Source: Phymatolithon calcareum (Eukaryota > Rhodophyta > Florideophyceae > Hapalidiales). Taken from it: a stretch of 64,000 bases of DNA. The notes under the pieces were generated by a model. It did no database searches and had not been told where the DNA came from. It worked only from the letters and a program-made list of their open reading frames with translations. Position 1 is the stretch's first letter. Every line of letters begins with the position of its first letter. Positions 1 through 10,699 of this stretch are shown in pieces. The stretch lies in contig OZ345359.1 of NCBI GenBank assembly GCA_977006965.1, positions 2,418,001-2,482,000 of the forward strand. The letters are read 5' to 3'. The position numbers and the translations under genes are program-made.

Positions 1-4
1 TGTC

Positions 5-802
5 GTGCACAATGCTACGCGCTGGTCCGGAAAGTACAACATTCTAAAACGATTCGCTGCGCTGCGGGGCTCGCTTATTAACGTGTCTGAGGAGGAGGAG
101 TCTAAATTACCGATTGACCGAAGCGAACAGTTTCTTGCGAAGGTTAATAAGTTCACCGGACAGCTCGGAGCGATTAACGATGTCACCAAGTTTCTGCAGA
201 ATCGGGGACAGACACTCCAGCAAGCTCGGCTCGCACTTGATGTACTGTCGAAAAACGTTCAAGACCATCGCCGTGAAGACGGGCACCCACTCCATCTATG
301 CTCGCTTGGAACTCACTACATTGCACCAGACGCTCAGATTGTTCGCGACAAGCACTTTGAGTCTGGGGTGGTAAAAATTCAGCGGAAAGAGTTGAAATAT
401 CTAACAGTCGAGGAGAAGAAATCGGTACGACGCTTGCGGAAGCCCCAGCCTGAAGGCGAAGGCACATGTGAGGTCCCGGCTTATGGGCTTAGCATCATAG
501 AGCAGATTGAGCGCCGGAACAATGCTCAACAGAGTGGCAAGAGCGATTACTTCAACTGCGACTTTATTTTTGGTTCAGTTGCTGAGGTTGAGCGCCTTCG
601 GAGCCTTTCGAAGCATATTCTAGCGAATGCTCGTAAGAGCATGACCCCAATCATGTTCGAATCGCTGATCTTTCTCAAGGCCAACCGGCGGTTATGGGAT
701 GATGCACTTGTATCCGAAGCGGTTGAGATGGCAAGGACTGAAGCGGTGGAAAAGCGGATGCAGCTTGATGAAGAACAAGAGACATTGTTGATCGATGGCT
801 GA
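5..802 (+). pseudogene. hAT-family transposase, C-terminal half
   Basis: This open stretch enters from the window edge, begins at a GTG rather than an ATG, and runs to a TGA at 800-802. The last ~100 residues resemble the hAT C-terminal dimerisation domain: an aromatic-Asn/Asp-Phe-Ile segment (DYFNCDFIFGS), then an Arg-containing block (ILANARKSMTP) and a Phe-Leu-x-x-Asn-x-x-Leu-Trp ending (FLKANRRLWDD). The same order of blocks is found in the decayed hAT gene at 53.1-54.5 kb, including the shared central Val-x-Lys-Ile-Gln segment, so both belong to one family. The canonical Ser-x-x-Glu-Arg core (here AEVERLRSL) is altered. The BED finger and first catalytic Asp would lie upstream of the window. 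I infer an immobile fragment, but the N-terminal half cannot be judged from here. Confidence 0.7.
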
Positions 803-1189
803 AGAATGGCGCCTGAAGAACGATTTCGTAGCTCTTTTAGAATGACAAAATGATTTGTGTTGCTTGCTTGTTTGTTAGTTCCATAAACGATGTTGTAATG
901 TGATTGATATGTACAGTACGCGCTCGTCGGGAAATTGCACGACTTCCAAATGGGCGGATTATTGCCAATAACCCGCCCAATAACTTATTGGCCCTATGTG
1001 CGATGGGAAGCTTCACCGCGCACGGTGAGGCACCCGGCGCGCCGATCCCCCAAACATATCCGCGCCCTCTAGCGATTGAATACTGGGCGCTGATTGGCCT
1101 TTGAGTTGAGCTACAAAGCTTTGTCTTCGAATCGCAGGAGGAGCGGGTCTGTGATGCGGCGTGCGCTAAAGACTGCTTTCACGACATCA
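803..1189. other. Intergenic, nothing recognised
   Basis: AT-rich spacer after the hAT fragment followed by a more GC-rich stretch. I see no gene, terminal repeat or RNA. The 3' part may hold decayed N-terminal codons of the CSN1-like pseudogene, but I cannot align them by eye. Confidence 0.4.
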
Positions 1190-2420
1190 CGACCCTATTC
1201 CCGTTCAGCACCCTTGCCCGACTCGATGCCCTCCGTCTCGCCATAGCAGAGGCAAAAAAGGAAAGGACGCCGTTCTCAACGGTCGTGGCGGCGCCCGAGA
1301 CGACCAATGGACTCACGACCAGGACAACTGGGCCGTCATGGAACTTAACAAGCTTCGTGGTGAACCGGAGGAGATCAAGGAGCAAAATTCAAAGGAAGTC
1401 ATGTATACCGCGCACACAGATCTTGGTGGCTTTTTCGATGAGCGTGGAAAGTTGCAACAAGCACGAAGTAAATACTTAAAAATCCGCGATTACTGCGTCA
1501 TTCCCGCACATACTCTCAACGTCTGTTTTCGCACAATTGTTTTCAGTATCGAAGCAGGTGATTTTTCAAATGTCGATAACTACCACCATCTCGCTGAGCA
1601 CGCCTTACTCGAGTCCGCCGCCTTTAACGCCGTCCGTACTGTTGCAGGATGCGTACGTGCCTCAACCGCTCGTGGTGGCTCCCTCAAATCGGCCGATGTC
1701 GCACTTGCTCTCGCTCTCGCTCGTGCTTGCGATGGTCTGGCGCTGCTTGTCCGCGGTCATTACCTGGGTGCCGCTCACCTACTACTTTCCGTTGCTACTG
1801 ACCCCTTCGAAGAACGCACCGAAGCTCTACAGGCTCACTTTGGCGACCCTCTTTCGCTCGAGGATATGGGTACCGTTGGCGCCCTTTGCGCGCTCGCTAC
1901 ATTCACCCGTCCAGAGCTCAGTCGAAATGTGATTGACCATCAGACGTTGCGCGGCCTTCTCGAGCATGTTCTTGATGTTCGTGAACTCATCACTGACTTT
2001 CACTCCAGTCGCTACACACGCTGACTGGATACCCTGGAGGGACTCAAAGCAGATTTACGACTGGACTTATATGTCGACGTGACCATCTTTGCCATGACCC
2101 GTCAGAAGGCGCTTGTGCAGTGTGTAAATCCATTTTTGACGGTCGATCTTCTGCGAATGGAAAAGTGTTTAAGACTACAGTAGTGGCCCGAAGTTTGAAG
2201 CGGATGCTCGTTTGTTGAGTCTGGGGCCATTCATGCGCGGATCGATATCCATCCAGAAGAAGGCAATGTATGGAAAGTCGGAACAGACTCTGACTCAGGC
2301 ATTGGTGGAAGCGATGGATAAGGGCAAACAGCCGTTTAATGACGAAGAAGCAATGTTACTGCGCATGGCAATGGTTAAGAACGGACTCATGTTGCTGGCG
2401 CCCTCACTTTCGAGAGTGAC
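1190..2420 (+). pseudogene. CSN1: COP9 signalosome subunit 1 (CSN1/GPS1)-like pseudogene
   Basis: The main open stretch (1338-2024) matches the RPN7/PCI region of CSN1, the scaffold subunit of the COP9 signalosome that removes NEDD8 from cullins in the nucleus and cytosol. Family hallmarks visible: an Asp-Leu-Gly helix then RDYC (repeat around 1420-1495), the GALCALATF helix near 1880-1905, an NVIDHQTL segment, and ITDFHSSRY just before a TGA at 2022-2024. CSN1-like sequence continues past that stop in the same frame, including LKADLRLDLYVDV and ALVQCVNPFLTVDLLRM, to a TAG at 2181-2183. It then resumes as SGAIHARIDIHP (the winged-helix 'GxIxARID' strand) and shifts to another frame near 2290 for the C-terminal helix ending about 2400. 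A further frame change near the A-run at 1255 separates the N-terminal part. Two stops and at least two frameshifts make it non-functional. A functional copy should exist elsewhere, as CSN1 is usually single-copy and conserved. Confidence 0.82.
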
Positions 2421-3600
2421 TTCGGCGTTTGGACCGCGGGGTGGAAGCATTAACTCAATTGCAGTCTCGACGTTTGAACCGTGTGGGAGGCGCTAGATGA
2501 TGCCTGGGACGGGTGGTTGATCTTACTCCATTTTAGATTTATTCTAACTGGCAAAGCGAACTGCAGATTGCGTAGGATTGATCCTGTTGGCAGCGAGATA
2601 CGGTTTTCAGTAAACCAGCAATTGCTGGCCAAGACATTATATCACTTTGCGCTTATTACTCAGTTATGGATGCATCGCACCTTATTTGTTTGGATTTGCA
2701 TGGCCCGGATATATGGCAAAAGATACTGGATCTTGTCTGACAGTTGTGCAAAGAAATGTGAGACTTTCAACAGTCTATCGTACCTCAAGACTACATTCAA
2801 CGTTCTGTTATTCCTGCCTCTTGAAGGCAGTCAATTCTGTAAAGCTCGATCGACGCTCAGGAGCCACTATCAATGTGCTAAGAAAATGCATATAATTGAA
2901 TAAGAGGGCCCGCGAATCGGCGCGTTGGTGGCAAGCACTGACGACACACTGCCGCGAGGTTCATGAAGATAGGGCGCACTGCGTGCCCTTCTTGTGCTGC
3001 AGCGGACCCAGCGGTGACCGTTCCATCCGTGCAGCTTGCTCGAATTGCGCGTTCATGTGCCCAATGTCCCCGATGGTGCACAATGGGAACAGCATGTCTC
3101 GTTGTCCCGGGCTGCGGCTTGGAGCAGGTATGAAATTGTACTTGCATATCGGGGCGAAAAGGAGATTTAGATTTGCAAACGTTGTAACGTTTATTTTTCG
3201 TGGCTTTTTGTGATCCTTTCGGTTGCAACTCACCATCATGATGCAGAACGTGCGTCCTGGTCTGTCAAACTAGTAAGGTATTGTAATTGCTATAGCTAGC
3301 CTCTTCGATATTAAATTTTTATATTCAGTATTGCAGTGTGTTTTGTCCCTACCTCTATTCGTCGCCTACTTTGGCTCCCTCGGCATTGTATTCTTTAGTC
3401 GTTTCTGTTTGTGCCCGCCCTCTCAGTTAATGTCGCCTGAGTTTGGAACTCACTTTCGGAGGACAATCCAACTCGATAAAGACGCATGAACACATTCTGG
3501 CAAACAGCAATAAATGTATAGATGTCACAAATTTTGTTACCTATGTCTAGCTTGCGTGGATGACATCACTAGACTCTGCAAATCAGTACTACCGAATATT
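2421..3600. other. Intergenic, nothing recognised
   Basis: No gene-like stretch is supported here; the open frames are short, start without context and resemble no family. The direct-repeat unit that carries the amylase genes begins sharply at 3601, so this segment is the unique 3' flank of amylase copy 1. Confidence 0.4.
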
Positions 3601-5424
3601 TCACAGTTCGTCCAAAATCAATCTGCTCGCTCTCCGCTCGTCCGATATCACCACTTCCGCCTCTACACCCGCAGGGGTGCTCGATTGTACGAAATACCGG
3701 AGAGTGTTGTCGTTAAAGGTGATTTTGAAATGGTCTCTTTGCGCATGGATGCGGATATCATTTCCGCCCTGGTCTGCAATTTGGTCACCGTTATTGTCGC
3801 CGAAATTAGTTCTCCAATCTCCGTACACATCAAACTTAAACCGCCGATTCGCATCTCCGGCTAACGAGACAGACTGTGCCTCCCACGTGTAGTCACCCAC
3901 GAGCTTCATGGGAATATTAGCCGCTCAGCCATTGAATGTACCTCGCACATACATACTATTGAAATTCGATTTGAAACCCGTTGGAGGACCATCAGTGGCA
4001 CCCGCTCTCGCGCCGACATGGAAAGCAGCAGCTGTTAGAGCACCTACAGATACGCTTACCCTTCCATCGTTTCCAATACGCACGAGCGGTCCAGAGCATT
4101 GTCCATTGTTCCATGAGTCTGCCAACACGTTGCAATATTCCCCTGGTGGAAGATTTGTGGGGAAGGTTTCTGAAATTGGGAAGTCCTCCCTGTTGATGAT
4201 CACGAACGCCCTGTCGCCACGACCAAACGCGATCAAATCTCCCCGACTCCACCACTTTGTGACTGGCGCATCACCTGCAACTTGTCGAAACTTCACCATA
4301 CCCGCAATAGGTGTCCACCTGTGTTGACACTTCCACGCTTCGTTGAAACCACAGCGAATTCTGCCATTGCTGAACGGGGACGACCCGGGAGGACCGCGAT
4401 TCCCATCGCCGCCAAACTCGTAGCTCGACATTACTTTCGGATATCCATACGGCCACGCAAGCATGAACACAGTTCCCAGCTCGAACACTTGACCATCAAG
4501 AAAAGTCAGAACGTTACCGCCGCCTCCATGTCCGGGTCTCTCGTTGTCGTGGTTTGAAAGGAACACGACAGCCTTATTGGAAGGCATGATACCCCAGCTC
4601 TCTCCAAAGGTCTGGAGATATTTCATCTTGCCCTTGAACTTGACGTTCTCACCGACTCTCAGTCCGTACTTGAATTCGGTCACATCGCCACTTCCGAAGT
4701 ATTCGCTTGCACGAATAGGTTCCGAATCGCTCTGATCGATGACTTCTTGAAAAATGTACGGATTCCCATTAAGCCTACTCCGAACGGCATCAAGATCACG
4801 TGGCTCCATGTGCTTCGCGGCGTCATATCGAAATCCGGCAACTCCAATACCAATCAAATCGTTCAAATAGTCAGCGACTTTTCCACGAACATAATCCTTT
4901 TCCAGCGCGAGATCGGCAAGCCCGACGAGCTCACAGTTGCGAACCTCATACGGATCGTTGTAGTTCTCGATATCGTTGCTGGGACGGCGACCACAGTAGT
5001 GGAAGTCGAATGAGGAGTACGGTACTCCCGGATAGTTGTATTCAGAGTATGAACTGCCCGCAACACCAACGCCACTTCCGACACCAGTCATGTGATTGAT
5101 GATGGCATCAACGTAAATGTCGACGCCAACGGCCTTGCAGCGACGCACCATGTCAATGAACTCCGCTCTGGTACCACCACAGGATTCGAGCTTGTAGCTC
5201 ACCGGCTGATAGCGTGTCCACCAAGCCGAACCTGTTACGTGCTCTTGCGGAGGGGAGACCTGGACCGCGGCATAGCCGGTCTTGCCAAGGAAATTTTCGC
5301 ACTCGAGAGCGACGTCTGGCCAGCGTCATTCGAAAAGATGGACAAATGTGCCATGTCTGGGCTCAGCAGCATGTACTGTTGCGAAACTGAAGAGTAGAAA
5401 CGTGAAAAGACAACGAGAGTCCAT
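3601..5424 (-). pseudogene. Secreted alpha-amylase, copy 1, with two in-frame stops
   Basis: This copy is collinear with the 607-residue copy 2 and differs by a few substitutions, but two Trp codons have become TGA. These are codon 33 (5326-5328), inside the first beta strand of the barrel, and codon 500 (3925-3927), inside the C-terminal starch-binding module. Both are TGG to TGA. No frameshift is needed: the frame is open between the stops and after the second one. Other changes include Arg to Cys at codon 82 and Gly to Arg in the binding module (HAQGDH). The first stop removes the whole catalytic domain, so the gene should make no enzyme unless TGA is read through. Its 5' end matches copy 2, but its 3' flank is unique, showing that it is the outer member of the array. 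Copies 2 and 3 keep both Trp codons, so recoding of TGA is not needed to explain the locus. Confidence 0.9.
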
Positions 5425-5429
5425 GGTAG

Positions 5430-8400
5430 GTCTTGCTGACTAGACTTCTACCGGAATTCTGTGCAAGGACTACATGTAAGAACTTATACATAGCATCGGA
5501 TTAGACCAGAATAATACGGCTACTTGTTAAATCTTCTACTGAAAAATCTGCTCAATATCAGCCTACGAATCAAAGTGATTGCTGTCTACATTCAGTAGTA
5601 TCGTCCTTTGTATGTATGTAAACTGCTTTCTCCCCAATGAGGCTCGAAAGGCAGTGCTTTATTGCCGTCCTTTGAATATGCAATGTGGTTTAGAAGTTTG
5701 AATTATTGCGATTAGAACATAGGCGAGACAATACTCGTGCACGGTTAACTTGCTCCTCAGTAGTGAAGAGAGGACGAACATTTGTCTATGGAGGCTCAGT
5801 CGCCGTTGTAGCGCCAGGCTCCAAAGAACCCGACGCCACATGGGAGAGAAAAGCCCAAGAGAGGAGAGAGACGAAAAGAGCGGGCGAGACAAGACAAAAG
5901 AGAAGGAAAGAAAGACAAGCAAACAAAACCTCCAGACCAGCGGACAAAATAGGCGTCCACCATCGTAGTACTCCATGGCTTTGCGGGAACGCAAGCGGTC
6001 GTGAACGTAGAACACGAGCGCAAGGCTACGCCGAACAGGGCTTCAGAAGCTTGACGAGGTAGATGAGGGTGAATAGAGATAGACGCGACTTGAACCAGGG
6101 CGAAGTCGGTAATGCAGGTCACGGAGGACACTCCACAGCTTTGCGGGAACACAAGCGGTCGCATGGATGAGATACGAGGGCGAGGCTACGCCGAACAGGG
6201 CCTCGGAAGCTCGACGTGAGGAGCACTTAGGTCCAGATGATAAGCGCAACTTGCAACACAAAACGGGCAAGATTGCCATACGGTAACTCCAGCGATCGTG
6301 CGGACGAACACGAGCACGGGCCTTCGAGGAAACGGAGAAGAATAAGTGTGGAGACTAGTCGAACGGACGTCCACTGCGCCGCTTACGACATGACGAAAGG
6401 CAAAAGAGAAAGGAAGGAGAAAACGACGCCGTCTTTAGGCGGCGACCATGGCTTGGCCGTCGACCTTCGCACGGACGCACGAAAAAGGGAAAGGGAAACT
6501 TGAACGCGGTTGTCGACGCACCGGCTTGCGCGCCGAAACGGTTGCGTCCAAGAAGGTTGGGAAGAGCTCCGACTCCGCGTGGTCGAAGGGACTGTCAGGC
6601 GAACATTGCGCGTGCTTGATCCAAGCAATCGAGCCGAAATCCAGAACTCCCCCACCTTCCTTTACTCAGAGGAAGGAACTAACTAGCTTATATACTACAA
6701 CCTACGCAAAAGACAGCGATGCAGCGCATAGACACACGAGAGACACGTGCAAGTATGGCCCAACAGATCACCTACTACGAGCAGCATGACTATCGAGATC
6801 ACAGTTGTGCGGCGTACAGTCGCGAGAGGAAAAAGAGACCGCCTTGGGACAGCGACATAACAGCGGGCGCTACAGCCGTCTATTAAAGACAAGGACTGTC
6901 GACTGCCAGGCATGTAGCACCAGTGTAGCCACGAGCTGACCTATATCACGTTCAAGATGAGTTCCTTTTCGGGTGGACATGAGCTTTGACAAAATAGCGA
7001 GGACCTGATTGGTATGCGCTCCGGGCGCACAGAGAGCGTCTACGCCGATTGGGTAAGGAAGCTTATCTTCACACGCGCAAGGTACCTCATCATGACGTAC
7101 CGTGGACATATGAATATGTCCCGGGCTTAACATTCTCAAGATTTGTGGCTGCACCGCCTGACATCCGTACTGCAATTCGAAAGACATGCGACTGGGAAGG
7201 TTATTTTTGTTTGATGATCGCAATTCAAGTTTAGACCGTTCATTGTGTCCATCGTGTTCTCATCCCATTATTCATTTCCCGCATATTTTCATCAAGAAAA
7301 GCTCCCGTAACAACAGAGGAAACGCACCACAACGGTGACGGGTATCCCTCTGATTTGATCTCTTTGCTCAGTTTTTAAGTCAATAGATATCATTTACTCC
7401 CACGCTTCCTGTAAAATTATCGCCCGGCTTTCCTTCACGACAAGAGGATCTCGAGGAAAGCGGAACGATTGCCTTCCAGCACCCAATCATGGACATGTAG
7501 ATCGCCGACATCCAGACTAGATCAAGATTGGACTGCAAAGGCGAGACGATACGGGCCATCATCAGTAGCGAAACGGATAGATTCAACCCCGTGCAATGGG
7601 CATCTATGGACGCGCACGCTCAGGTTTTGATCGGGGGCTCAATACCCTCACGCCGACTGTCGCACAACAACGTGGAACTTCCCGTTCTCAGGAGCACACG
7701 AAACTCACCACCCGCTTGGTTTCCCACGCCTTCATCTAGCTGCTGTCGCCATAAATAGTTACCGCTGACATTCTATGAATCCTACTAGTTAGCTATGAAA
7801 GAAAGAAAGGTTGATTTTTGTTTAAAAGTTACAAACGCATCTGCTGACACTTGGGACAACTTTCCTAGTGCCAAGAGGTTTTGGCTGGATTCTGTCGAAA
7901 GAAGAGTTTCTTTCTTTATTGGTGTAACACGATTCAGTGGGGTACAAAACCCACCTCTGGTCTCCTTCGAGACCTCGAGGGGGAATATTACTCCCCTGTC
8001 CTGTGGCATGCGGTGATTTCAGGTTGTGAGCAGTCCTTACTTGTCCACAGCTTGAACTAGTTAGCTATGAGTACAAGGCCGAGCACAATAGGCCCCAGTC
8101 CACCCACTTGTCTTGTCTGATACGTGTAGGTTGTGCCTAATACGCTCGGCTAAGTACTCGTAGCTAGTTATTAGGGTTAGTAAACGAGTCTACATTTCTC
8201 TTTTCGTTCTTTATTGCGGAAAGATTGCTCGCACGGAAGGTGAGCGCCTAAGCTGTTCTGCAACAGTTTTTCATTTTTCAGAAATTTGAGTATGGCTAGG
8301 GGTCTCTCACTGCATAGACCTTCTATGGTTGCAGTGCCATTTCTACCCATAAACTTACTTCAGGAGACGGAACGTGCACTACAACGTAAAAGCAGGTTCT

Positions 8401-8875
8401 CAACAGTTCTTTGCAACTAGAAATACAGGAAATTTGTTTGCCTGAAGTTCTCTGATATCGTCCGATCGTGCCGGCGTTTCCTGCAGCACGCAAGCCCGTA
8501 GAATTTGCAAGCGCGATTCGGAACTGGCACAACAAGCTACCGAAGGGCTTGATGTGCTGATAAAATTTGGTGCGCGATTAGTCCTCTTGTAGTTCTGGCG
8601 CTAGAAAGGGCTCTTTAGTGACCGCCTTGAAAAGTTAAGAAAACAAATCTTCAAAAGAAAATAACAGGGTGCAGTTCTGTTAAGTTTGTCTCGTATATCC
8701 TTTATATAGTGAAGATCTCATGTAATGACCATTCTCAATATGGGTAATCCTACTTTTAATTCTTCCACTGTGTTCATCATGGGAATAGGGCTTTCACTAA
8801 AAATGACGAAATTTACTCAATTCACACTTTGCATCCGGTCTAAGACGTACGGTCATGCGGGGAGTACGAAGCTCT
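5430..8875. repeat. Amylase 5' flank made of dispersed repeats (unit 1)
   Basis: There is no gene here. The stretch at 5860-5930 is very purine-rich on the plus strand. Two imperfect direct repeats lie at about 5970-6060 and 6128-6225, sharing the phrases GCTTTGCGGGAAC and AGGCTACGCCGAACAGGG. The block 6400-6680 recurs in diverged form at 55.65-56.2 kb, and the block 7797-8060 recurs inverted at 56.43-56.70 kb. This flank is therefore old transposable-element debris that was later carried along in the amylase duplication. Confidence 0.65.
5484..5500 (-). promoter_or_regulatory. Possible TATA-like element of amylase copies 1 and 2
   Basis: On the minus strand the sequence reads CTATGTATAAG about 60-70 bases upstream of the amylase start codon. 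The same element occurs 5,275 bp further on, at 10759-10775. Position and composition fit a TATA box; no other promoter element is recognised. Confidence 0.35.
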
Positions 8876-10699
8876 TCATAGTTCGTCCAAAATCAACCTG
8901 CTCGCTCTCCATTCATCCGATATAACCACTTCCGCCTCTACACCCGCAGGGGCACTCGATTGTATGGAATACCGGAGAGTGTTGTCGTTAAAGGTGATTT
9001 TGAAATGGTCTCCTTGCGCATGGATGCGGATATCATTTCCGCCCTGGTCTGCAATTTGGTCACCGTTATTGTCGCCGAAATTAGTTCTCCAATCTCCGTA
9101 CACATCAAACTTAAACCGCCGATTCGCATCTCCGGCGACCGAGACAGACTGTGCCTCCCACGTGTAGTCACCCACGAGCTTCATGGGAATGTTAGACGCC
9201 CAACCATTGAATGTACCTCGCACATACATACTATTGAAATTCGATTTGAAACCCGTTGGAGGACCATCAGTGGCACCCGCTCTCGCGCCGACATGGAAAG
9301 CAGCAGCTGTTAGAGCACCTACAGATACGCTTACCCTTCCATCGTTTCCAATACGCACGAGCGGTCCAGAGCATTGTCCATTGTTCCATGAGTCTGCCAA
9401 CACGTTGCAATATTCCCCTGGTGGAAGATTTGTGGGGAAGGTTTCTGAAATTGGGAAGTCCTCCCTGTTGATGACCACGAAGGCCCTGTCGCCACGACCA
9501 AACGCGATCAAATCTCCCCGACTCCACCACTTTGTGACTGGCGCATCACCTGCAACTTGTCGAAACTTCACCATACCCGCAATAGGTGTCCACCTGTGTT
9601 GACACTTCCACGCTTCGTTGAAACCACAGCGAATCCTGCCATTGCTGAACGGGGACGACCCGGGAGGACCGCGATTCCCATCGCCGCCAAACTCGTAGCT
9701 CGACATTACTTTCGGATATCCATACGGCCACGCAAGCATGAACACAGTTCCCAGCTCGAACACTTGACCATCAAGAAAAGTCAGAACGTTACCGCCGCCT
9801 CCATGTCCGGGTCTCTCGTTGTCGTGGTTTGAAAGGAACACGACAGCCTTATTGGAAGGCATGATACCCCAGCTCTCTCCAAAGGTCTGGAGATATTTCA
9901 TCTTGCCCTTGAACTTGACGTTCTCACCGACTCTCAGTCCGTACTTGAATTCGGTCACATCGCCACTTCCGAAGTATTCGCTTGCACGAATAGGTTCCGA
10001 ATCGCTCTGATCGATGACTTCTTGAAAAATGTACGGATTCCCATTAAGCCTACTCCGAACGGCATCAAGATCACGTGGCTCCATGTGCTTCGCGGCGTCA
10101 TATCGAAATCCGGCAACTCCAATACCAATCAAATCGTTCAAATAGTCAGCGACTTTTCCACGAACATAATCCTTTTCCAGCGCGAGATCGGCAAGCCCGA
10201 CGAGCTCACAGTTGCGAACCTCATACGGATCGTTGTAGTTCTCGATATCGTTGCTGGGACGGCGACCACAGTAGTGGAAGTCGAATGAGGAGTACGGTAC
10301 TCCCGGATAGTTGTATTCAGAGTATGAACTGCCCGCAACACCAACGCCACTTCCGACACCAGTCATGTGATTGATGATGGCATCAACGTAAATGTCGACA
10401 CCAACGGCCTTGCAGCGACGCACCATGTCAATGAACTCCGCTCTGGTACCACCACGGGATTCGAGCTTGTAGCTCACCGGCTGATAGCGTGTCCACCAAG
10501 CCGAACCTGTTACGTGTTCTTGCGGAGGGGAGACCTGGACCGCGGCATAGCCGGTCTTGCCAAGGAAATTTTCGCACTCGAGAGCGACGTCTGGCCAGCG
10601 CCATTCGAAAAGATGGACAAATATGCCATGTCTGGGCTCAGCAGCATGTACTGTTGCGAAACTGAAGAGTAGAAACGTGAAAAGACAACGAGAGTCCAT
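8876..10699 (-). CDS. Secreted alpha-amylase (GH13) with C-terminal starch-binding module, copy 2
   Basis: A 607-residue enzyme predicted to hydrolyse alpha-1,4 links in starch or glycogen. It begins with a hydrophobic signal peptide (residues 1-20), so it should enter the secretory pathway. The GH13 barrel shows all four conserved regions: DAIINH at 106-111, GFRYDAAKH with nucleophile Asp201, FQEVID with acid/base Glu227, and FLSNHDN with Asp293. The N-terminal VHLFEWRW and YAAVQVSPPQEH segments and Lys330 in YGYPKVMSSYEF, with Arg199 and Asn291, place it in the chloride-dependent animal/bacterial type. A C-terminal beta domain ends near 480. Residues ~487-580 resemble a CBM25/26-like starch-binding module (MYVRGTFNGW, FKFDVYGDW, FGDNNGDQ). 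The protein ends in LDEL, reminiscent of an ER-retention signal but not canonical. It is intronless and starts at an ATG. Its 5' end matches copy 1 and its 3' end and flank match copy 3, so it looks like a crossover product. Confidence 0.93.
   Translation of the reverse strand: MDSRCLFTFLLFSFATVHAAEPRHGIFVHLFEWRWPDVALECENFLGKTGYAAVQVSPPQEHVTGSAWWTRYQPVSYKLESRGGTRAEFIDMVRRCKAVGVDIYVDAIINHMTGVGSGVGVAGSSYSEYNYPGVPYSSFDFHYCGRRPSNDIENYNDPYEVRNCELVGLADLALEKDYVRGKVADYLNDLIGIGVAGFRYDAAKHMEPRDLDAVRSRLNGNPYIFQEVIDQSDSEPIRASEYFGSGDVTEFKYGLRVGENVKFKGKMKYLQTFGESWGIMPSNKAVVFLSNHDNERPGHGGGGNVLTFLDGQVFELGTVFMLAWPYGYPKVMSSYEFGGDGNRGPPGSSPFSNGRIRCGFNEAWKCQHRWTPIAGMVKFRQVAGDAPVTKWWSRGDLIAFGRGDRAFVVINREDFPISETFPTNLPPGEYCNVLADSWNNGQCSGPLVRIGNDGRVSVSVGALTAAAFHVGARAGATDGPPTGFKSNFNSMYVRGTFNGWASNIPMKLVGDYTWEAQSVSVAGDANRRFKFDVYGDWRTNFGDNNGDQIADQGGNDIRIHAQGDHFKITFNDNTLRYSIQSSAPAGVEAEVVISDEWRASRLILDEL

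Noticed and set aside
3925-5328. TGA recoded as Trp in amylase copy 1
   Set aside because: Copies 2 and 3 use TGG at both places, and TGA is the normal stop of the amylase genes themselves.
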